Below, one piece after another: positions 18,273 to 27,541 of a stretch of DNA of 64,000 bases; position 1 is the first letter of the stretch; every line of letters starts with the position of its first letter. Made by a program: the position numbers and the translations under genes. Where the stretch lies: the NCBI RefSeq assembly GCF_000412675.1, contig NC_021505.1, forward strand, positions 2,536,501-2,600,500, in the 5' to 3' direction. The notes below the pieces were generated by a model. That model did not search any database. It was not told the origin of the DNA and was given only the letters and a program-made list of their open reading frames with translations. The DNA is from Pseudomonas putida NBRC 14164. GTDB lineage: Bacteria; Pseudomonadota; Gammaproteobacteria; Pseudomonadales; Pseudomonadaceae.

Positions 18273-20360
18273 ATGCTGACCGGTAGCTACTCCTCTTCGC
18301 TGGTGTTGATTTCGCTGTGCGTGGCGATTCTGGCGTCCTATACCGCCCTTGACCTGACCGGCCGTATTGCCACGGCCAAGGGGCGGGCGTCGTATTTGTG
18401 GATGGGAGGCGGCGCGCTGGCCATGGGCATCGGCGTGTGGTCGATGCACTTCATCGGCATGCTCGCGTTCAGCCTGCCCATCGACCTGGGCTATGACCTG
18501 GCCCTTACCGCGTTCTCGCTGCTGATCGCCGTCCTGTCCTCGGGTTTTGCCCTGTGGCTGGTGAGTCAGCCGAGCTTGCCGTGCCTGCAACTGGGTTTTG
18601 GCGCGCTGATCATGGGCGCCGGTATTGCCTGCATGCACTACACCGGCATGGCTGCGCTGCGCATGTTGCCGGGCATCGACTACGACCCGGCGCTGTTCGG
18701 GGCCTCGCTGCTGATCGCCGTGGGCGCCTCGGCAGCGGCGTTGTGGATCGCCTTCCGTCTGCGCCGGCACACCCCCTATGTGCGGCAGATCCGTGGCCTG
18801 GCGGCGGTGGTGATGGGCATCGCCATCGTTGGCATGCACTACACCGGCATGGCGGCGGCGAATTTCCCCGAGGGCAGCTTCTGCGGTGCTCTGGGCGGCG
18901 GGCTGCAGGGCGACGGCCTGGTCTATCTGGTGCTGATCACCACCCTGGCGGTGCTGGCGGTGGCCTTGCTGACCTCGGTGCTGGATGCCCGCCTGGAGGC
19001 GCGCACTGCCGAGCTGGCCCGTTCGCTGACACTGGCCAACCAGGAACTGACCCAGCTGGCCCTGCACGACACCCTTACCGACCTGCCCAACCGTACCCTG
19101 CTGGCCGACCGCATCGAGCAGGCCATCGCCAAGGTGGCGGAGCAGGGTGGCTGTTTTGCCCTGATGTTCATCGACCTGGACGGCTTCAAGCCGGTCAACG
19201 ATGCCTTTGGCCATCATATCGGTGACCTGCTGCTCAAGGCCGTGGCGTCCCGCCTGCGCGGCCACCTGCACAGCCAGGACACCCTCGCGCGTATCGGCGG
19301 CGACGAATTCGTGCTGCTGGTAGAGCTGCAGGAGCCTGACGATGCCATGGACGTGGCGGTCAAGCAGGTGAACCTGGTGTCACGGCCATTCCGCGTGGCC
19401 GAGCATGACTTGCAGCTGTCGGCGAGCCTGGGCATTGTCCTGTATCCCGGCAACGGCCAGGACCAGCACGAGCTGCTGCGCAATGCCGATGCCGCCATGT
19501 ACCACGCCAAAAGCGCTGGCAAGAACGGCTACAGTTTCTTTGATGTGTCGATGAACAGCAACGCACGCCAGCAACTGCAACTGCTGCAGGACCTGCGCCA
19601 GGCCCTGGAGCAACGCCAGTTCCGCTTGCATTACCAGCCCAAGTTCGACGCCCAGGCCTGCCTGCCGATCGGTGCCGAGGCGTTGTTGCGCTGGGAGCAC
19701 CCGCAGCACGGCCTGTTGCTGCCCGACCGCTTCATCGGTCTGGCGGAAAAGACCGGCCTGATCATCCCGATCGGTGAGTGGGTGCTTGACGAAGCCTGCC
19801 GGCAGATGCGGCATTGGCTGGATCAGGGGCACCAAGGCTGGCGCATGGCGGTGAACCTGTCGGCCATCCAGTTCTGCCATGCCGGGCTGGTCGAGAGCGT
19901 GGCCCGGGCCTTGAGGGAGAACGGGCTGCCGGCCAACTGCCTGACCCTGGAAATTACCGAAACCACTGCCATGCACGACGCCAATGCCAGCCTGACCGTG
20001 CTGCAACGCCTGTCCGACATGGGCGTGGACCTGTCCATCGATGATTTTGGCACCGGCTACTCCAGCCTGATGTACCTCAAGCGCCTGCCGGCCAATGAGC
20101 TGAAAATCGACCGTGGCTTCGTGCGAGACCTGGAGCAGGACAGTGACGATGCAGCGATTGTTTCGGCAATCGTCGCATTGGGCCAGGCGCTGGGCCTGCG
20201 CATCGTTGCCGAAGGGGTGGAGACCGACAAGCAGCAAGACTTCCTGACCCGTCTGGGTTGTGATTCGCTGCAAGGTTACCTGCTGGGGCAGCCGGTACCA
20301 GCCGAGCAATTCATGGGCAAGTTACAGGCCTTGCACCAGGAGAAGAGCGCCTTGGTCTAG
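18273..20360 (+). CDS. MHYT-GGDEF-EAL membrane protein, predicted cyclic-di-GMP synthase/phosphodiesterase
   Basis: 695 residues. The N-terminal 240 residues are seven membrane helices with three MHYT-type motifs (WSMHFIGM, CMHYTGMAALRM, GMHYTGMAAANF), proposed to bind copper and sense a diatomic gas or redox state. A GGDEF domain follows with an intact GGDEF near residue 342, then an EAL domain with intact EALLRWEHP near residue 469, NLSAIQF, EITETTAM and DDFGTGYSS. Both catalytic centres look complete. The inhibitory RxxD site before GGDEF reads HSQD, so product inhibition may be weakened. The stop codon shares the bases CTAG with the convergent DUF1652 gene. Confidence 0.92.
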   Translation: MLTGSYSSSLVLISLCVAILASYTALDLTGRIATAKGRASYLWMGGGALAMGIGVWSMHFIGMLAFSLPIDLGYDLALTAFSLLIAVLSSGFALWLVSQPSLPCLQLGFGALIMGAGIACMHYTGMAALRMLPGIDYDPALFGASLLIAVGASAAALWIAFRLRRHTPYVRQIRGLAAVVMGIAIVGMHYTGMAAANFPEGSFCGALGGGLQGDGLVYLVLITTLAVLAVALLTSVLDARLEARTAELARSLTLANQELTQLALHDTLTDLPNRTLLADRIEQAIAKVAEQGGCFALMFIDLDGFKPVNDAFGHHIGDLLLKAVASRLRGHLHSQDTLARIGGDEFVLLVELQEPDDAMDVAVKQVNLVSRPFRVAEHDLQLSASLGIVLYPGNGQDQHELLRNADAAMYHAKSAGKNGYSFFDVSMNSNARQQLQLLQDLRQALEQRQFRLHYQPKFDAQACLPIGAEALLRWEHPQHGLLLPDRFIGLAEKTGLIIPIGEWVLDEACRQMRHWLDQGHQGWRMAVNLSAIQFCHAGLVESVARALRENGLPANCLTLEITETTAMHDANASLTVLQRLSDMGVDLSIDDFGTGYSSLMYLKRLPANELKIDRGFVRDLEQDSDDAAIVSAIVALGQALGLRIVAEGVETDKQQDFLTRLGCDSLQGYLLGQPVPAEQFMGKLQALHQEKSALV

Positions 20361-20617
20361 ACAGCGTTGCGCAAGGTGAAGGCGGGGATGAAAGCGTCCA
20401 TTTCCGCTTCGACGGCTTCGATGATGCGCTCTACATCAGCTGCGGCCATGATTGCCGCACACGGGATGCCGGCGATGGCCATCAGGGTTTCGCCGGTGGC
20501 GCGGTCGAACAGCCGCGCGATCATGCTGCGCGGCGCATCCATGGTGGCTTCGAAACCCAATGGGTGGAAATGCCAGCGCATCACCTGGCAGGCGTTGGGG
20601 AACGTCATCTTGTTCAT
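20357..20617 (-). CDS. DUF1652 family small protein
   Basis: 86 residues, starting MNKMTFPNACQVMRWHFHPLGFE; an AAGGAGG site about 6 bases upstream fixes the start and rejects the longer frame. It looks like the small conserved Pseudomonas DUF1652 proteins (FHPLGFEATMDAPRSMIARLFD, GETLMAIAGI). It is soluble, mildly acidic and of unknown function. It converges on the MHYT-GGDEF-EAL gene, with the two stop codons overlapping. Nothing in the sequence suggests a catalytic role. Confidence 0.85.
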   Translation of the reverse strand: MNKMTFPNACQVMRWHFHPLGFEATMDAPRSMIARLFDRATGETLMAIAGIPCAAIMAAADVERIIEAVEAEMDAFIPAFTLRNAV

Positions 20618-20892
20618 GCCTGCCTCCTTGGTCCGTGCCTGGACATGGTCAACACCCCGCCACACACGTGGTGGCTGCCGGGAATGTAAAGATAGCAGCT
20701 GTCACGAGCGATTCTCGGCTGCCAACATGACAAATGTGCCAATCCATGACAGCGGTCACATCCGGGTCACCATGCCGATGTGACGGCGGCTTCCAGGCAA
20801 ACGTTTTCCTGGCACGATCGCGCCGGTTAGCCTGTCCAATCAAGTAGATCTCACGGCTTGTTGGTGAAGTGTTTTTCGGACGAGCGGCGCAG

Positions 20893-21540
20893 TCACCCAA
20901 GCAGCCCCGCAGCAATGTTGATGGTGAATCCCAAAATCGCCGTATTGAACACAAAACCCACCAGCGAATGTGCCAGCACCACCCGGCGCAGTTGCCTGCC
21001 CGCAACGCCTACGTCGGAGGTTTGCACGGCCACGCTGATGGTGAACGAGAAGTAGTGAAAGTCCCAATAGTCCGGGTTGCGCTCGCCGTCGGCGAAACGC
21101 AACGGTGGTTCATGGTTGTGCCCGGTATAGAACAGGCGGGCGTAATGCAGGCTGAAGATGCAGCCGATCAACAGCCAGGAGCCGGCCACGGTCAGGCCGG
21201 TGTAGAGGTAGTGCAGGGCCAGTGCCGTGCCCTGCAGGCCTTTGCTGGACACCAGTTGCAGGGTGACCGCAGCGAGGCTGGCGATGGCCGCGATGCACAC
21301 GGTGAACAAGACCATGCCTGCGTTTTCGTCTTCGACGCGGGCAACCTTGCGGACCTTTTCCGGGCTGGCGTCCCAGGTGAGGTACAGCACCAGCAGCAGG
21401 TACAGCCATACGCCAAGGTTCCAGCCGGCGAGGATGTGCTGCACGGTGTCACCGGCGGGGATCAGCCAGGCGCCGACAAGGCCGACTGCGGCGGCGAAAC
21501 TCAGGCGGGGGTGGGTTCGGGTCAGGCGGTGGAAAGCCAT
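20893..21540 (-). CDS. DUF1345 family integral membrane protein
   Basis: 215 residues with about five hydrophobic segments; a conserved inner-membrane protein of unknown function. DUF1345 features are the [11 protein letters not shown] motif after a membrane helix, [23 protein letters not shown], and the C-terminal [23 protein letters not shown]. The aromatic-rich loop with several His residues may be a binding site, but this is a guess. It stands alone, divergent from pgm. The 275-base gap to the DUF1652 gene shows no gene; it holds the promoter of the small gene and the 3' end of this one. Confidence 0.88.
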   Translation of the reverse strand: MAFHRLTRTHPRLSFAAAVGLVGAWLIPAGDTVQHILAGWNLGVWLYLLLVLYLTWDASPEKVRKVARVEDENAGMVLFTVCIAAIASLAAVTLQLVSSKGLQGTALALHYLYTGLTVAGSWLLIGCIFSLHYARLFYTGHNHEPPLRFADGERNPDYWDFHYFSFTISVAVQTSDVGVAGRQLRRVVLAHSLVGFVFNTAILGFTINIAAGLLG

Positions 21541-21722
21541 GGGGCCTCATTTACTGGGGGTGTGGCTACTACTCTAGACGGTTGCGGCCGGAGTACTGGT
21601 TTACACGGTCTTTGTGGGCGCGTTGCCTGCGGTTTTCTTTGATGTCGCCCATCGCACGGCATTGCAACTCTCAGTACACTGCATGCTCAAACACCAACAT
21701 CCGTTGAACTCGAGGTTTTTGC

Positions 21723-23360
21723 ATGACGCTCAGTCCTTTGGCAGGCAAGCCGGCTCCGGCCAGCGTGCTGGTCGATATTCCCCGACTGCTCACCGCCTAC
21801 TACACCGGCCGCCCCGACGCTGCCGTGGCGGCCCAGCGGGTGGCCTTCGGCACCTCGGGGCACCGGGGCACTTCGCTTGAATTGAGTTTCAACGAATACC
21901 ACGTGCTGGCCATTACCCAGGCCATCTGCCTGTACCGCCAGGAAAAGGGCATCGATGGCCCGCTGTTCATCGGCGCCGACACCCACGCGCTGTCGGCACC
22001 GGCCACTGCCAGCGCCCTGGAAGTGCTGGCTGCCAATGGCGTGCAGGTAATGCTGTCCAAGGACGACGAATACACGCCCACGCCGGCCGTGTCCCATGCC
22101 ATCCTCTGCCATAACCGTGGCCGCAAGCAGGGCCTGGCCGACGGCATCGTCATCACCCCATCGCACAACCCGCCGCAAAGCGGTGGGTTCAAGTACAACC
22201 CGCCCAATGGCGGCCCTGCAGACAGCGACGTGACCAAATGGGTCGAGGCCAAGGCCAACGAGTTGCTGGCAGCGAACCTGGCGGGCGTCAAGCGCATGGA
22301 CCATGCCCAGGCGCTGCAGGCGCCGACCACCCACCGCCACGACTACGTGAGCAGCTACGTGGCGGACCTGGAAAACGTGATCGACTTCGACGTCATCCGC
22401 AGCGCCAAGCTGCGCCTGGGCGTCGACCCGTTGGGCGGGGCAGGGGTGCGATACTGGTCGGCCATTGCCGAGCACTACAAGCTGGACCTGGAAGTGGTGA
22501 ACACCGAGGTGGACCCGACCTTCCGCTTCATGACTGTCGACTGGGACGGCCAGATCCGCATGGACCCTTCCTCGCCGTATGCCATGCAAGGCCTGATCGG
22601 CCTGCGCGAGCGCTTCGACGTGGCTTTTGCCTGCGACCCGGACCACGACCGCCACGGCATCGTCACCTCCGACGGCCTGCTGGCGCCGAACAACTACCTG
22701 GCCGTCGCGATCGACTACCTGTTCCGCCACCGCCCGCAATGGCGCACTGACGCCGCGGTGGGCAAGACCGTGGTGTCCAGCGGCCTGATCGACCGCGTCA
22801 CCCAGCGCCTGGGCCGTGAGCTGTACGAAGTGCCGGTGGGCTTCAAGTACTTTGCCCAAGGGTTGTTCGACGGCTCGCTTGGCTTTGGCGGCGAAGAGAG
22901 CGCCGGTGCGTCGTTCCTGCGCCGTGATGGTTCGGTCTGGGCGACCGACAAGGATGGGTTGATCCCGGCCTTGCTGGCCGCCGAGATGACCGCCCGCACC
23001 GGGCGCAACCCGAGCCAGGCCTATGCCGACCTGACTGACGCGCTGGGCAAGCCGTTCGCCACCCGCGTCGAGGCCAAGGCCGATGCGCGGCAGAAGGCGT
23101 TGTTGAGCAAGCTGGCGCCGGAACAGGTGAAATCGACCGAACTGGCGGGTGAGCCGATCGTGCAGATCCTCAGCCACGCACCGGGCAATGGCCAGGCGAT
23201 TGGCGGGCTGAAGGTGATGACCGCCAATGGCTGGTTCGCCGCGCGGCCGTCGGGCACCGAGGACATCTACAAGATCTACGCCGAAAGCTTCATCGACGAG
23301 GCGCACCTGCAGCGCCTGGTGCAGGAAGCGCAGGTGCTGGTGGATGCGGCGATTGCCTGA
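21723..23360 (+). CDS. pgm: Phosphoglucomutase (alpha-D-glucose phosphate-specific)
   Basis: 545 residues, the normal length. The enzyme interconverts glucose 1-phosphate and glucose 6-phosphate, linking central sugar metabolism to glycogen, trehalose and cell-surface polysaccharides. All active-site loops are visible: the N-terminal FGTSGHRG, the phosphoserine loop [12 protein letters not shown] (Ser147), the Mg-binding CDPDHDRHG near residue 303, the sugar loop [12 protein letters not shown] and the phosphate loop [15 protein letters not shown]. It is monocistronic. The following 47 bases hold a large inverted repeat ahead of the ECF sigma gene. Confidence 0.96.
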   Translation: MTLSPLAGKPAPASVLVDIPRLLTAYYTGRPDAAVAAQRVAFGTSGHRGTSLELSFNEYHVLAITQAICLYRQEKGIDGPLFIGADTHALSAPATASALEVLAANGVQVMLSKDDEYTPTPAVSHAILCHNRGRKQGLADGIVITPSHNPPQSGGFKYNPPNGGPADSDVTKWVEAKANELLAANLAGVKRMDHAQALQAPTTHRHDYVSSYVADLENVIDFDVIRSAKLRLGVDPLGGAGVRYWSAIAEHYKLDLEVVNTEVDPTFRFMTVDWDGQIRMDPSSPYAMQGLIGLRERFDVAFACDPDHDRHGIVTSDGLLAPNNYLAVAIDYLFRHRPQWRTDAAVGKTVVSSGLIDRVTQRLGRELYEVPVGFKYFAQGLFDGSLGFGGEESAGASFLRRDGSVWATDKDGLIPALLAAEMTARTGRNPSQAYADLTDALGKPFATRVEAKADARQKALLSKLAPEQVKSTELAGEPIVQILSHAPGNGQAIGGLKVMTANGWFAARPSGTEDIYKIYAESFIDEAHLQRLVQEAQVLVDAAIA

Positions 23361-23381
23361 CCGGTAACAAACCGCTTGGTG

Positions 23382-23428
23382 CTGCGGCGCAACGTAAATT
23401 AGAATTAATCCTATTTACGCCGCCGCAG
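23382..23428. promoter_or_regulatory. Large inverted repeat between pgm and the ECF sigma gene, possible Fur-type site or hairpin
   Basis: CTGCGGCG (23382-23389) pairs with CGCCGCAG (23421-23428), and inside it CGTAAAT (23393-23399) pairs with ATTTACG (23413-23419). The AT-rich centre TAGAATTAATCCT is flanked symmetrically. The centre loosely resembles a Fur-regulated operator, as expected for an iron-starvation sigma gene starting 11 bases later, but no T-run makes it a standard terminator. Confidence 0.45.
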
Positions 23429-23438
23429 GGCCATCCCC

Positions 23439-23951
23439 ATGATCGACGCCGCGCCGCCACCGGAGCCTAGCTTGCCTGCCCTGTACCGGGAGCATCGCAG
23501 CTGGCTTGAAACCTGGCTACGCCGGCGCCTGGGCAATGCCTGGGATGCCGCCGACCTCAGCCAGGATACCTTCCTGCGGGTATTGACCAGTGCCCAGCCA
23601 TTGGCAGACATTCGTGAGCCACGCGCCTACTTGCTGACCGTGGGCAAGCGGCTGTTGAGCAACTTCTACCAGCGGCGCAGCCTGGAGCAGGCCTACCTTG
23701 ATGCCCTGGCGCATCTGCCCGAGCAGCACGTGCCCTCGCCAGAGCAGCGCTGGGTGTTGCTGGAAACCCTGCAAGCCCTGGATGAGCTGCTCGATGGCCT
23801 GAAGGCGCCGGTGCGCAAGGCCTTTCTATGGAGCCAGCTCGAAGGCCTGGGTTACGCCGAAATAGGCAAGCGCCTGGGCGTTTGCGAACGCTCCGTCAAA
23901 CGTTACATGGCGCAGGCCTACGAACATTGCCTGCTGGTCGAGTTGCAATGA
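23439..23951 (+). CDS. ECF sigma factor, FecI-like iron-starvation type
   Basis: 170 residues with sigma region 2 (LYREHRSWLETWLRRRLGNAWDAADLSQDTFLRVL) and region 4 (PVRKAFLWSQLEGLGYAEIGKRLGVCERSVKRYMAQAY). This is the FecI/PupI/FpvI class, which transcribes a TonB-dependent receptor when its ligand is sensed. The FecR gene overlaps its stop (ATGA) and the receptor follows, a complete cell-surface signalling trio. It is probably repressed by Fur under iron-replete conditions; the inverted repeat just upstream is the place to look. Confidence 0.92.
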   Translation: MIDAAPPPEPSLPALYREHRSWLETWLRRRLGNAWDAADLSQDTFLRVLTSAQPLADIREPRAYLLTVGKRLLSNFYQRRSLEQAYLDALAHLPEQHVPSPEQRWVLLETLQALDELLDGLKAPVRKAFLWSQLEGLGYAEIGKRLGVCERSVKRYMAQAYEHCLLVELQ

Positions 23952-24907
23952 CCACCCACTCACCCGAAACCCGCGAAGCTGTGCGTGCTGCCGCCCGCTG
24001 GCTGGCGCTGCTGGATTCTGGCAACGTCAGCGAGACGGATTTGTTGCGCCTGGCGCAATGGCGGGCCAGCAACAGGCTGCACGAAGACGCCTGGCAAAAG
24101 GCTTCAGTGCTGCGCGAGCGTTTTTCCGGATTACCCGGTGCCTTGGCCCTGGCCACTCTGGACCGCCCGGACCCCGGCCGCCGCGCGCTCCTCAAGCAAG
24201 CCCTGGGTGTAGCAGCATTGCTACCGGCCGCGTGGCTGGCAAGCCAGGAATTGCCGCTGGAGGCCTGGACGGCCGACATGCGCACCGCAGTAGGGGAGCG
24301 CCGGCAGGTGCTGCTGAGCGATGGCACCTTTGTGCAGTTGAACACTGACAGTGCGGTGGACGTCGACCTGGGCGCGCGCCGGCTGACGCTGTTGCGCGGC
24401 GAAGTGGCGATCAGGATGCCCGATAACCTGAGCCTGGCCGTGCAGGTGCCTTACGGCCAGGTTGCACTTGGCGGTGGCGGCTTCAATGCGGGCGAAGTGT
24501 GCTTGCGCCTGGTCGATCAGGCCTGCCGGGTTTCGGTCGTCACGGGGCTGGCCAGCCTGCAGCCACTGCGTGGCCCGGCCCGGGTGGTGCAGGCCGGGCA
24601 GCAGGCCAGCTTGCAGGTGGCAGACGTCGGGCCGGTCACAGTCCTGGACGAATGGTTGTTGGGTTGGCGCGAAGGCGTGCTGCGGCTGGATGACCGCCCC
24701 TTGGGCGAGCTGTTGCATGAGCTGCGAAGGTATCGCCACGGTGTGCTGCGCTGGGCGCCGGAACTGGAACGCCTGCGGGTGACTGGCACTTTCCGCCTGG
24801 ACGATACCGACCGGGTGCTGGCCTTGCTGGCCGCCAGCCTGCCATTGCAGGTGCAGACGCGCACGCGTTACTGGGTGAGCCTGGCGGCGCGAGAAAATCG
24901 CGCATGA
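23948..24907 (+). CDS. FecR-family sigma regulator (anti-sigma transmembrane sensor)
   Basis: 319 residues from the ATG overlapping the sigma stop. The N-terminal DUF4880 region (AVRAAARWLALLDSGNVSETDLLRLAQWRAS) binds the sigma factor. RRALLKQALGVAALLPAAWLA is the single membrane pass with an arginine pair, near residues 79-100. The periplasmic FecR domain follows (TAVGERRQVLLSDGTFVQLNTDSAVDV, LTLLRGEVAIRM). It passes the signal from the ligand-loaded receptor's plug and STN domain to the sigma factor. Two or more cysteines in the periplasmic half are unusual but not diagnostic. Confidence 0.9.
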   Translation: MTTHSPETREAVRAAARWLALLDSGNVSETDLLRLAQWRASNRLHEDAWQKASVLRERFSGLPGALALATLDRPDPGRRALLKQALGVAALLPAAWLASQELPLEAWTADMRTAVGERRQVLLSDGTFVQLNTDSAVDVDLGARRLTLLRGEVAIRMPDNLSLAVQVPYGQVALGGGGFNAGEVCLRLVDQACRVSVVTGLASLQPLRGPARVVQAGQQASLQVADVGPVTVLDEWLLGWREGVLRLDDRPLGELLHELRRYRHGVLRWAPELERLRVTGTFRLDDTDRVLALLAASLPLQVQTRTRYWVSLAARENRA

Positions 24908-24973
24908 GGCTGTCCCCTTTTTTTCACTCGCCGGTCATTACCGGTAGCAGAAACCAAAGGGGAGCCTTGTTCA

Positions 24974-27379
24974 ATGCCTGCACTAATGTCTTGCCGCCTG
25001 CGCCCACTGGTGCGCGCAGCGCGTCCGTTGTTTGCCATGAGCCTGTTGTTGTGTGCACCCGCCTGGGCCGATGAAGCGGCGCGGCGTGCCTATCAGGTGC
25101 CAGCCGCCAGCCTGGGCGCCGCACTCACCCGGTTTGCCGACCAGGCCGGCGTCAGCCTTTCGCTGGACCCGGCACTGGTCCAGGGCCGGCAGAGCAATGG
25201 CCTGTCGGGTCGCTACAGTGTCGAAGAAGGGTTCTTGCAGCTGCTGAGTGGCAGCGGCCTGCAATTGCTGCCCGTGGGTGAGGGCGCGTTCACTCTGGTA
25301 CCGGCACCCCAGGCGGGTGGCGCGCTGGAAATTGCCCCTACCAGCATTGTCGGCGGCCTGGCGGCAGGCGGTGAAGCACAGCCATATGCCGGTGGGCAGG
25401 TTGCGCGCCAAGGTGCACAGGGCCTGCTTGGCGCACGCGATTTCATGGAAACCCCGTTCAGCATCACCAGCTACACCAGCGAGCTGGTGAAGAACCAGCA
25501 AGCACGCACCTTGGGCGAGCTCATCGCCACCGACCCCTCGGTGCGTGCGACCAACCCGGCGGGTGGGCGTTTCGAGCAATTCACCATTCGCGGCTTCAGC
25601 CTGTTCAACAGTGACGTGGCGTACAACGGCCTGTACGGCATCTTGCCGACCTACTCGATCGACATGGAAATGGCCGACCGGGTCGATATCATCAAAGGCC
25701 CCAGCCAGTTGATCAACGGCATTTCACCGCGTGGCAGCGTGGGCGGCGGCATCAATGTGCAGCCCAAGCGGGCCGGCGACAAGCCGATCACCGAGTTCAC
25801 CGGCAGCTATGCGTCGGCTGGCCAGGCAGGCGGCGCGGTGGACGTTGGCCGGCGCTTTGGCGAAGGTCAGCAGTTTGGCGTGCGCTTCAACGGTGTGAAG
25901 CAGGCGGGCGATACCGAGTGGGACCACCAGCGCGTCGAGCGCGAAATGGCGGTGCTGGGCCTGGATTTTCGTGGCGAGCGCCTGCGGTTGTCGGCAGACC
26001 TCGGCCACACCGAGCGTGACACCGATGCGCCGCAAGAGCGTGTGCTGGTCGGTGCCAACGCCAAAGTGCCGGACGCCAACGATGTACGCCACAACTATGC
26101 CCAGGCCTGGAGCAAGGCGCGCACCAACGACACCTTTGGCGCACTGCATGCCGAGTACGACGTCAGCGAGTCGCTGCTGGCCTATGGCGCTATCGGCGCG
26201 CGCAAAAGCAACCATGACTTCCTGCGGCACAACGTATCCATCACCAACGATGCCGGTGACTTCACCGTGCAGCCGCGCGACTTTACCCGCGATGAAACGG
26301 TGCGCACCGCCATGGCGGGTGTGCGCAACTGGTTCCACACCGGGCCAGTCAGCCACGAACTGAACCTGGCCGCTACCTACTTCTACATGGACTTCACCAA
26401 CGGCGGCGCGCGCTATGCTTCGGCGCCCAGTAACCTCTACAACCCGGTAGCGACACCGATGCCTGGTACGCCCACCCGCATTGATCCAGAGGTCTACACG
26501 GAAAACCGCTTCTCTGGCGTGGCTTTGGCCGACACCCTCGGGTTTTTCGATGACCGCCTGTTGCTGACCCTGGGGGCACGTTGGCAGCGGGTGCAAGTGG
26601 ATGACTGGAGCGATGGCGTCAAAGGCGACACCGCCTACGACGAAGAAAAAGTCTCGCCCTCTGGCGGCGTGTTGCTCAAGGTTACCGACCAGCTGTCGTT
26701 GTACGCCAACTACATGGAAGGCCTGAGCCAGGGCAAGATCGCACCGTCGACCTCGGTCAACGAAGACCAGATCTTCCCGCCGTTCACCAGCCGCCAGGTT
26801 GAGGTGGGGGCCAAGTACGACCTGGGCCAGGTCGCCTTTACCGCCAGTGCCTTCCGCATCCGCCAGCCGGCCTACGAGACCAACGCCACTTCGCGGGTGT
26901 TCGGCCCCAATGGCAAACGCGACAACCGTGGTATCGAGCTGAGCGTGTTCGGTGAGCCCGTACAAGGGGTGCGGGTGCTGGGTGGGGTGATGTATATCGA
27001 CAGCGAGCTGACCGATACCGTGGGTGGCGCCGTTGATGGCAACCGCGCGCCGGCCACGCCCGAGTACAACGTCAACCTCGGCGCCGAATGGGACGTGCCG
27101 GGAGTGAGTGGCCTGACACTGACGGCGCGGGGCATTCACTCCAGCTCGCAATACCTGGACCAGAACAACAGCAAGCAGATCGACGGCTGGGAGCGCTACG
27201 ACCTGGGGGCGCGCTACGCCTTCAACGTGGACGCTACCGAGGTTACCTTGCGGGCCAGTGTCGAGAACGTGCTGGATGATCGCTACTGGAGCTCGGCCGG
27301 TGCCTCGGATGACAGTGAGCCGGGGCTGACCCTTTCCACGCCGCGGACCTACCTCCTATCGGCAACCGTAGGTTTCTAG
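24974..27379 (+). CDS. TonB-dependent ferric-siderophore receptor with signalling (STN) domain
   Basis: 801 residues. A signal peptide (cleavage after CAPAWA) is followed by an STN domain (YQVPAASLGAALTRFADQAG ... LSGRYSVEEGFLQLLSGSGLQLL), the part that contacts FecR. A TonB-box-like EIAPTSIVG comes next, then a plug domain (GARDFMETPFSITSYTSELV, IRGFSLFNSDVAYNGLYG, DRVDIIKGPSQLINGI) and a 22-strand barrel ending in TVGF. The STN domain and the sigma/FecR pair upstream show that it regulates its own expression. The siderophore is not readable; hydroxamate (ferrioxamine, ferrichrome) receptors are the nearest type by architecture. Confidence 0.92.
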   Translation: MPALMSCRLRPLVRAARPLFAMSLLLCAPAWADEAARRAYQVPAASLGAALTRFADQAGVSLSLDPALVQGRQSNGLSGRYSVEEGFLQLLSGSGLQLLPVGEGAFTLVPAPQAGGALEIAPTSIVGGLAAGGEAQPYAGGQVARQGAQGLLGARDFMETPFSITSYTSELVKNQQARTLGELIATDPSVRATNPAGGRFEQFTIRGFSLFNSDVAYNGLYGILPTYSIDMEMADRVDIIKGPSQLINGISPRGSVGGGINVQPKRAGDKPITEFTGSYASAGQAGGAVDVGRRFGEGQQFGVRFNGVKQAGDTEWDHQRVEREMAVLGLDFRGERLRLSADLGHTERDTDAPQERVLVGANAKVPDANDVRHNYAQAWSKARTNDTFGALHAEYDVSESLLAYGAIGARKSNHDFLRHNVSITNDAGDFTVQPRDFTRDETVRTAMAGVRNWFHTGPVSHELNLAATYFYMDFTNGGARYASAPSNLYNPVATPMPGTPTRIDPEVYTENRFSGVALADTLGFFDDRLLLTLGARWQRVQVDDWSDGVKGDTAYDEEKVSPSGGVLLKVTDQLSLYANYMEGLSQGKIAPSTSVNEDQIFPPFTSRQVEVGAKYDLGQVAFTASAFRIRQPAYETNATSRVFGPNGKRDNRGIELSVFGEPVQGVRVLGGVMYIDSELTDTVGGAVDGNRAPATPEYNVNLGAEWDVPGVSGLTLTARGIHSSSQYLDQNNSKQIDGWERYDLGARYAFNVDATEVTLRASVENVLDDRYWSSAGASDDSEPGLTLSTPRTYLLSATVGF

Positions 27380-27388
27380 CTCAAGCAG

Positions 27389-27513
27389 CCGGGGCCGCTT
27401 TGCGGCCCATCGCCGGCAAGCCAGCTCCAACACTGGCAAGCCAGCTCCAACACTGTTCGCGCCAGCCGGGAACAATGCCATCCTTGTGGGAGCTGGCTTG
27501 CCGGGGATGGGCT
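27389..27513. repeat. REP pair with an internal 20-base tandem duplication
   Basis: A left REP copy (about 27389-27454) and an inverted right copy (about 27485-27513) flank the gap after the receptor gene. In the left copy the 20 bases starting GGCAAGCCAGC occur twice in exact tandem, at 27415-27434 and 27435-27454. A separate stem (GGGCCGC/GCGGCCC) near 27390-27410 may terminate the receptor transcript. Confidence 0.82.
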
Positions 27514-27541
27514 GCGCAGCAGCCCCAATGGCCTCACCAGC

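Noticed and set aside
20357..20360. Shared CTAG at the convergent stops of the MHYT-GGDEF-EAL and DUF1652 genes as a regulatory feature
   Set aside because: A palindromic CTAG naturally gives TAG on both strands; compact convergent ends are common and need no special explanation.
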